Assembly (NCBI GenBank): GCA_900155495.1
Contig: FTLJ01001098.1
Location: forward strand, 1-38,664
From: Porogramme epimiltina
Taxonomy: Eukaryota; Basidiomycota; Agaricomycetes; Polyporales; Polyporaceae
Direction: 5' to 3'
DNA length: 38,664 nucleotides
Shown: positions 35,401-38,664 of the stretch, in pieces
Position numbering within the stretch: position 1 is the first letter of the stretch
How the letters are laid out: each line of letters begins with the position of its first letter
Notes under the pieces: model-generated
Database searches by the model: none
Seen by the model: only the letters and a program-made list of their open reading frames with translations
What the model was told of the DNA's origin: nothing
Translations under genes and position numbers: made by a program

Positions 35401-37022
35401 AGATAGCCCATTTTGGCGTCTGCATGTGCTGACCTTGTCCACGTTGTATGCAGCCGTGGCGTGTCAAGTACCGCCGCGAAGAGGCACCGGAACGTGTTCT
35501 CACTGCCACTTTGAAGTCCCTCAATGACGAGCTGCGTGTGAATGCGAAGGGAACGTACGAGCTCCTGGAAGTGTCCGACTCGCAATGCCCCGGCACTATA
35601 GTGAAGGACGAATCGACTTACCGTGTCGATCACGTCCCCCGGCCGGCTGCGAAGCTCTCGGCCGACATTCAAGCCACTTATGAGAGCTTCAACGGTTCAC
35701 ATATCCTGCCGTCCATCTGCGAAGGAACAAACGATCACGTCGACCTGGACCTCACCGGTAAGGTGCTTCCCCGTTGATATATTTACCGGAGAGCTGAGAT
35801 TATCTCCAGGTCGTCCGCCGTTCCAGATCATGTATAACATCGCGAAAGACGACGGGCTTGGTGCCACAAAACTTCTAGATCAGCCCACCTTCAGCAGCAT
35901 CCAGCCTCGCACACGATTCCAGCTGCGCACATCCGAGCCGGCCCGCATCTACTACGAAGTGAAGCAGATCGGCGACGCCGCGTACCCGCTCGCAAAGAAC
36001 AAGGACGCGATCATCCCTCGCTCCGAACGGCTGCTCTTCGAGCAGCAGGTGCTCATGCGGCCCTCGGCCCGGTTCAAGAACACGAACCGGCTGTCCTACT
36101 GCCTCAACGACGCGCTCTCCGCGCAGGACGCGCCGAACGGCGACGGCGTCGTGCTCCTCGAGGGCACGCCGCCGTTCCAGCTCACGCTCTCCGTGCGGAA
36201 CCTCGCCGCGTCCGAGGTGCACACGGAGACGGTCGAGGTGTGGGAGAGCGCGTGGCGCGTGCACCTGCCCGAGTACGCGTTCCGCTCGATCGGGCCGCAC
36301 CAGCTCACGCTCGAATCCGTGCGCGACGCGAGCCACTGCGCGCAGGTCGCGCCGGACCCGCTCGCGCGCGCGCTCTGGGCGGACGTCGCGGAGACGGCCG
36401 CGATCGTGCCGTTCAGCCGGCGCGAGGACTACTGCGTCGGCGACGCGGTGCCGTTCCAGCTCGAGGGCACGCCGCCGTGGACGGTCACGTACCGCGCCGC
36501 GGGGCGCGCGCACACCGCCGAGGCGGCGCTCTCCTCGTGGGCCGTCCCCCTGCACGCCCCCGGCGAGCTCGCGATCACGAGCGTCGCGCACCAGCAGCGC
36601 CGCTGCCGCACGGCGGTGACGGACCTGCGCTACGCGGTGCACGCGCTGCCGAGCGCGCAGGTCGGCCACGGGCGCCGCATTGTGCAGGACATCCATGAGG
36701 GCGACCAGGCCGAGATCGTGTTCACGCTCGTCGGCGAGCCCCCGTTCACGTTCACGTACCAGCGCGCGGAGCTCAGCCCCCGGAAGGGCGCACAGGGCCG
36801 TGTACTCGAGACGCACACCGTGTCGGGCGTAACCGCAAGGGAATACTCGATCTTCTCGGCGTTGGAAGGTGCGTGCGATCTATCTGTATGGCCCCCTCGG
36901 TCCCCTGGCCGTATCGACTGACATGTCTGCTCGTTTTAGGGACTTGGACGATCACGTCAATTTCCGACAGGTATTGCAGGTACCCACCGGCTCAACAGGA
37001 CGGCACGGAGAAGTTGAGATGA
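32491..37022 (+). CDS. POM152: Nuclear pore membrane glycoprotein POM152
   Basis: Ten exons (32491-32625, 32743-32995, 33053-34439, 34546-34897, 34957-35110, 35164-35240, 35299-35394, 35454-35757, 35810-36868, 36940-37022) join in frame to 1299 residues, close to the usual size of fungal Pom152. The protein is a transmembrane ring component of the nuclear pore. The short N-terminal part has hydrophobic segments (WIFVDFLYCTVLSWL, VVALQIISLWIFDGLAF) that anchor it. The rest, in the perinuclear lumen, is a string of Ig-like repeats recognisable by recurring GxPPFxxxY/V strands (YGVPPLSLRWY, HGTPPFQVYY, GRPPFQIMY, EGTPPFQLTL, EGTPPWTVTY, VGEPPFTFTY) and by Cys near the repeat ends. All introns are GT-AG. 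The exon beginning at 35810 changes sharply to high GC at about 35930, unlike the 5' half of the gene. Confidence 0.95.
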
Positions 37023-37322
37023 CATTGTCATCGATTGCGCAACGGTCACCACATTCATCCGTATCATGCCCGGGACGCAGAACGCGTTCTGCGGTAACAC
37101 TTCTTTCTATCTAGCATCTGTTATGTCCCCCCTGTAGCACGTACTCTATCACCTCCAAAATATCTACGACTTCTTGACGTCATCCTCTCACTCATGCGAG
37201 GCGATATCTCTCCCACTCAGAAACGCGAACGTGCGACGACATCGTCGGTCTAAGAAGGGGGCGAGAGATTGATTTTCGTTACTTCTTCTGGTACCTATAC
37301 ACTTCACGCGACTACCGAAACT
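37023..37322. other. Convergent 3' intergenic region
   Basis: Exactly 300 bases lie between the stop codons of POM152 (+) and inorganic pyrophosphatase (-). No gene was seen. Confidence 0.5.
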
Positions 37323-38664
37323 CTATACCTGAGCGCTCGCGATATAGAACCACTTCGAAACTGCAGAGCGGGCGGAGAAAAAGAACACAGATCAGCGAAC
37401 CGAACACGTCGCGCCGGAGAACGGCGAGAAAGAACACGTACTGGATGGATCGATCTGTGCGGGAGGCTTGCGCGAGTCGGGAGGCAGGCTCGTGTACGCC
37501 GGGTCGTCCTTGCGGGTGTAGCCCGGAGAGTTCGGGACCGACACGTTGCGGCTGGAAAAAAGTAGGTCGGTGAGCACTCCGACTCGCGCCACCTACACAC
37601 CGCATAGGCAGAGGCTGAGACACACATACATCGACAGGTCGTAGGAGGCGGTCTTGGCGGGGCTCTCGCCGGACGCGAGGCGGCGCCAGGCCTCGTGGCA
37701 CTCGTGGATGATCTCGGTCGCGTACTTCTTGTTCTTGGCCTCGCCCGAGAACGCAAAGTTGTTCTCGGGCTTGCCGTCGGGGATCTTGTAGATGCGGAAC
37801 CACTCGTTCGTCGCGCGGATGAGGCCGGGGAGCTGGCGCTCGACGTCCTCGATGTCGTTCATGCGGCTCGCGAGCGGGTCGCGCACGTCGATGACAATCA
37901 CCTTCCAGTCCGTCTCGCCCTCGTCGAGGAGCGCCATGATGCCGAGCACCTTGACCTGCTTGACCTGGCCGACGTACCCGACCTGCTCGCCGATCTCGCA
38001 CACGTCGAGCGGGTCGTTGTCGCCCTGGGCCTTGGTCTCCGGGTGCGTCTGGTTGGGGTCCTCCCACGTCTGTGTGCGGGCGTGCGCAGGTCGAGGCCGA
38101 GGTGTAGGCGCGAACCCGGAGACACAGGGGGAGAGAACCGCGAACCCGTGGCCGCGACACGTAAAACCCGGAAAAAAGAGGACCGCACGGTCAGTTCTAG
38201 CCCAGCTCATGCTCACGCACGCCTAAGGGGGCACGCACCTGGGGGAAGGCACCGTAGTTCCAGATGTAGCCGTGGTGGGGGAAGCAGTTGCGGACGAAGC
38301 GGAGGCGGCCCTTCTTGACGTCCTGCTTGATGGGGTTGAAGGCCTCCTCCTTGGAGATCTCCATCTTGGCGTTGGTCCAGCGGGGGACCTCGACGACCAT
38401 GTTCAGGATGCCGTTGTTCTGGTCGGCGAAGAGGGGGATGTCGTGGAAGGGCGAGACGACCTGGCCATTCTGCTCGATGAACACGCGGTGCTCTGCGGGG
38501 GGCGCGGCGGGCGGGTCAGCGTCGGTCGGCGGGCCACGAGAGAAAGATGACGACGAGGCGTGGGCGGCGAGGGGGAGGGCGGGTGGGCGCGGGGAGGATC
38601 GAAAGGAGATCTGGCCGTCGTACGACGATGGATCTGCAGAAGGTGGACTCACCAAGCGAGTTGG
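37323..38664 (-). CDS. IPP1: Inorganic pyrophosphatase, 5' part outside window
   Basis: Exons 38492-38239, 38069-37630, 37551-37442 and 37360-37323 join in frame. A preceding exon, ending at about 38653 with the sequence for NSL, runs off the right edge, so the start is missing. This soluble family I enzyme splits pyrophosphate to phosphate, driving biosynthesis forward. Family motifs are [13 protein letters not shown], the [16 protein letters not shown] segment, the signature [11 protein letters not shown] with its metal-binding Asp residues, [18 protein letters not shown], and [16 protein letters not shown]. The short last exon gives the typical fungal C-terminus, [15 protein letters not shown], reached through an intron of about 80 bases. 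Codons are strongly GC-biased, as in highly expressed genes. Confidence 0.96.

Noticed and set aside
35875..36816. Open frame of 313 codons on the minus strand
   Set aside because: It is the antisense shadow of the GC-rich POM152 exon. The plus strand carries a clear Ig-repeat protein with matching splice sites.

Overview
The window looks like nuclear DNA of a basidiomycete, most likely an Agaricomycete such as a polypore. Genes are close together on both strands. They are cut by many short GT-AG introns, mostly about 50-75 bp, and coding exons are GC-rich. Several exons are microexons of 18-32 bp. I spliced twelve genes by hand. Eleven give a continuous reading frame from an ATG to a stop through every junction; the twelfth, the pyrophosphatase, runs off the right edge. 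These are manual models without transcript support.

Layout, left to right. Bases 71-167 hold degenerate CCCTAA-like telomeric motifs, followed by GC-rich DNA with no gene. Then come RIB7 (riboflavin reductase, -), methionine aminopeptidase 2 (+), an HSL-type alpha/beta hydrolase with a long disordered tail (+), an ISC1-like neutral sphingomyelinase (-), a secreted type-B carboxylesterase of 13 exons (-), a 1232-residue protein that I read as a divergent XPF-family, SHOC1/ZIP2-like meiotic factor (+), a kelch protein (-), an FAD monooxygenase of the salicylate-hydroxylase type (+), histone H4 (-), a tail-anchored thioredoxin (+), a gene-poor 1.9 kb stretch, a 1633-residue multidomain membrane synthetase (+), the nucleoporin POM152 (+), and the 3' part of inorganic pyrophosphatase (-).

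Most of the window is housekeeping: cofactor synthesis, protein maturation, chromatin, nuclear pore and phosphate metabolism. The accessory or less understood genes are the hydrolase, the carboxylesterase, the kelch protein, the monooxygenase and above all the synthetase. The synthetase joins an adenylation domain, a carrier domain and a membrane region carrying three hexapeptide-repeat-like acyltransferase lobes, the plan of epsilon-poly-L-lysine synthetase (Pls). Its adenylation core, however, looks like that of a CoA ligase rather than an amino-acid-activating enzyme, so the product is open. It is the best candidate here for undescribed chemistry. The SHOC1/ZIP2-like gene is the best candidate for an unannotated conserved gene.

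Limits: homology is judged from remembered family motifs, not from searches. Transcript ends, promoters and some start codons are uncertain.
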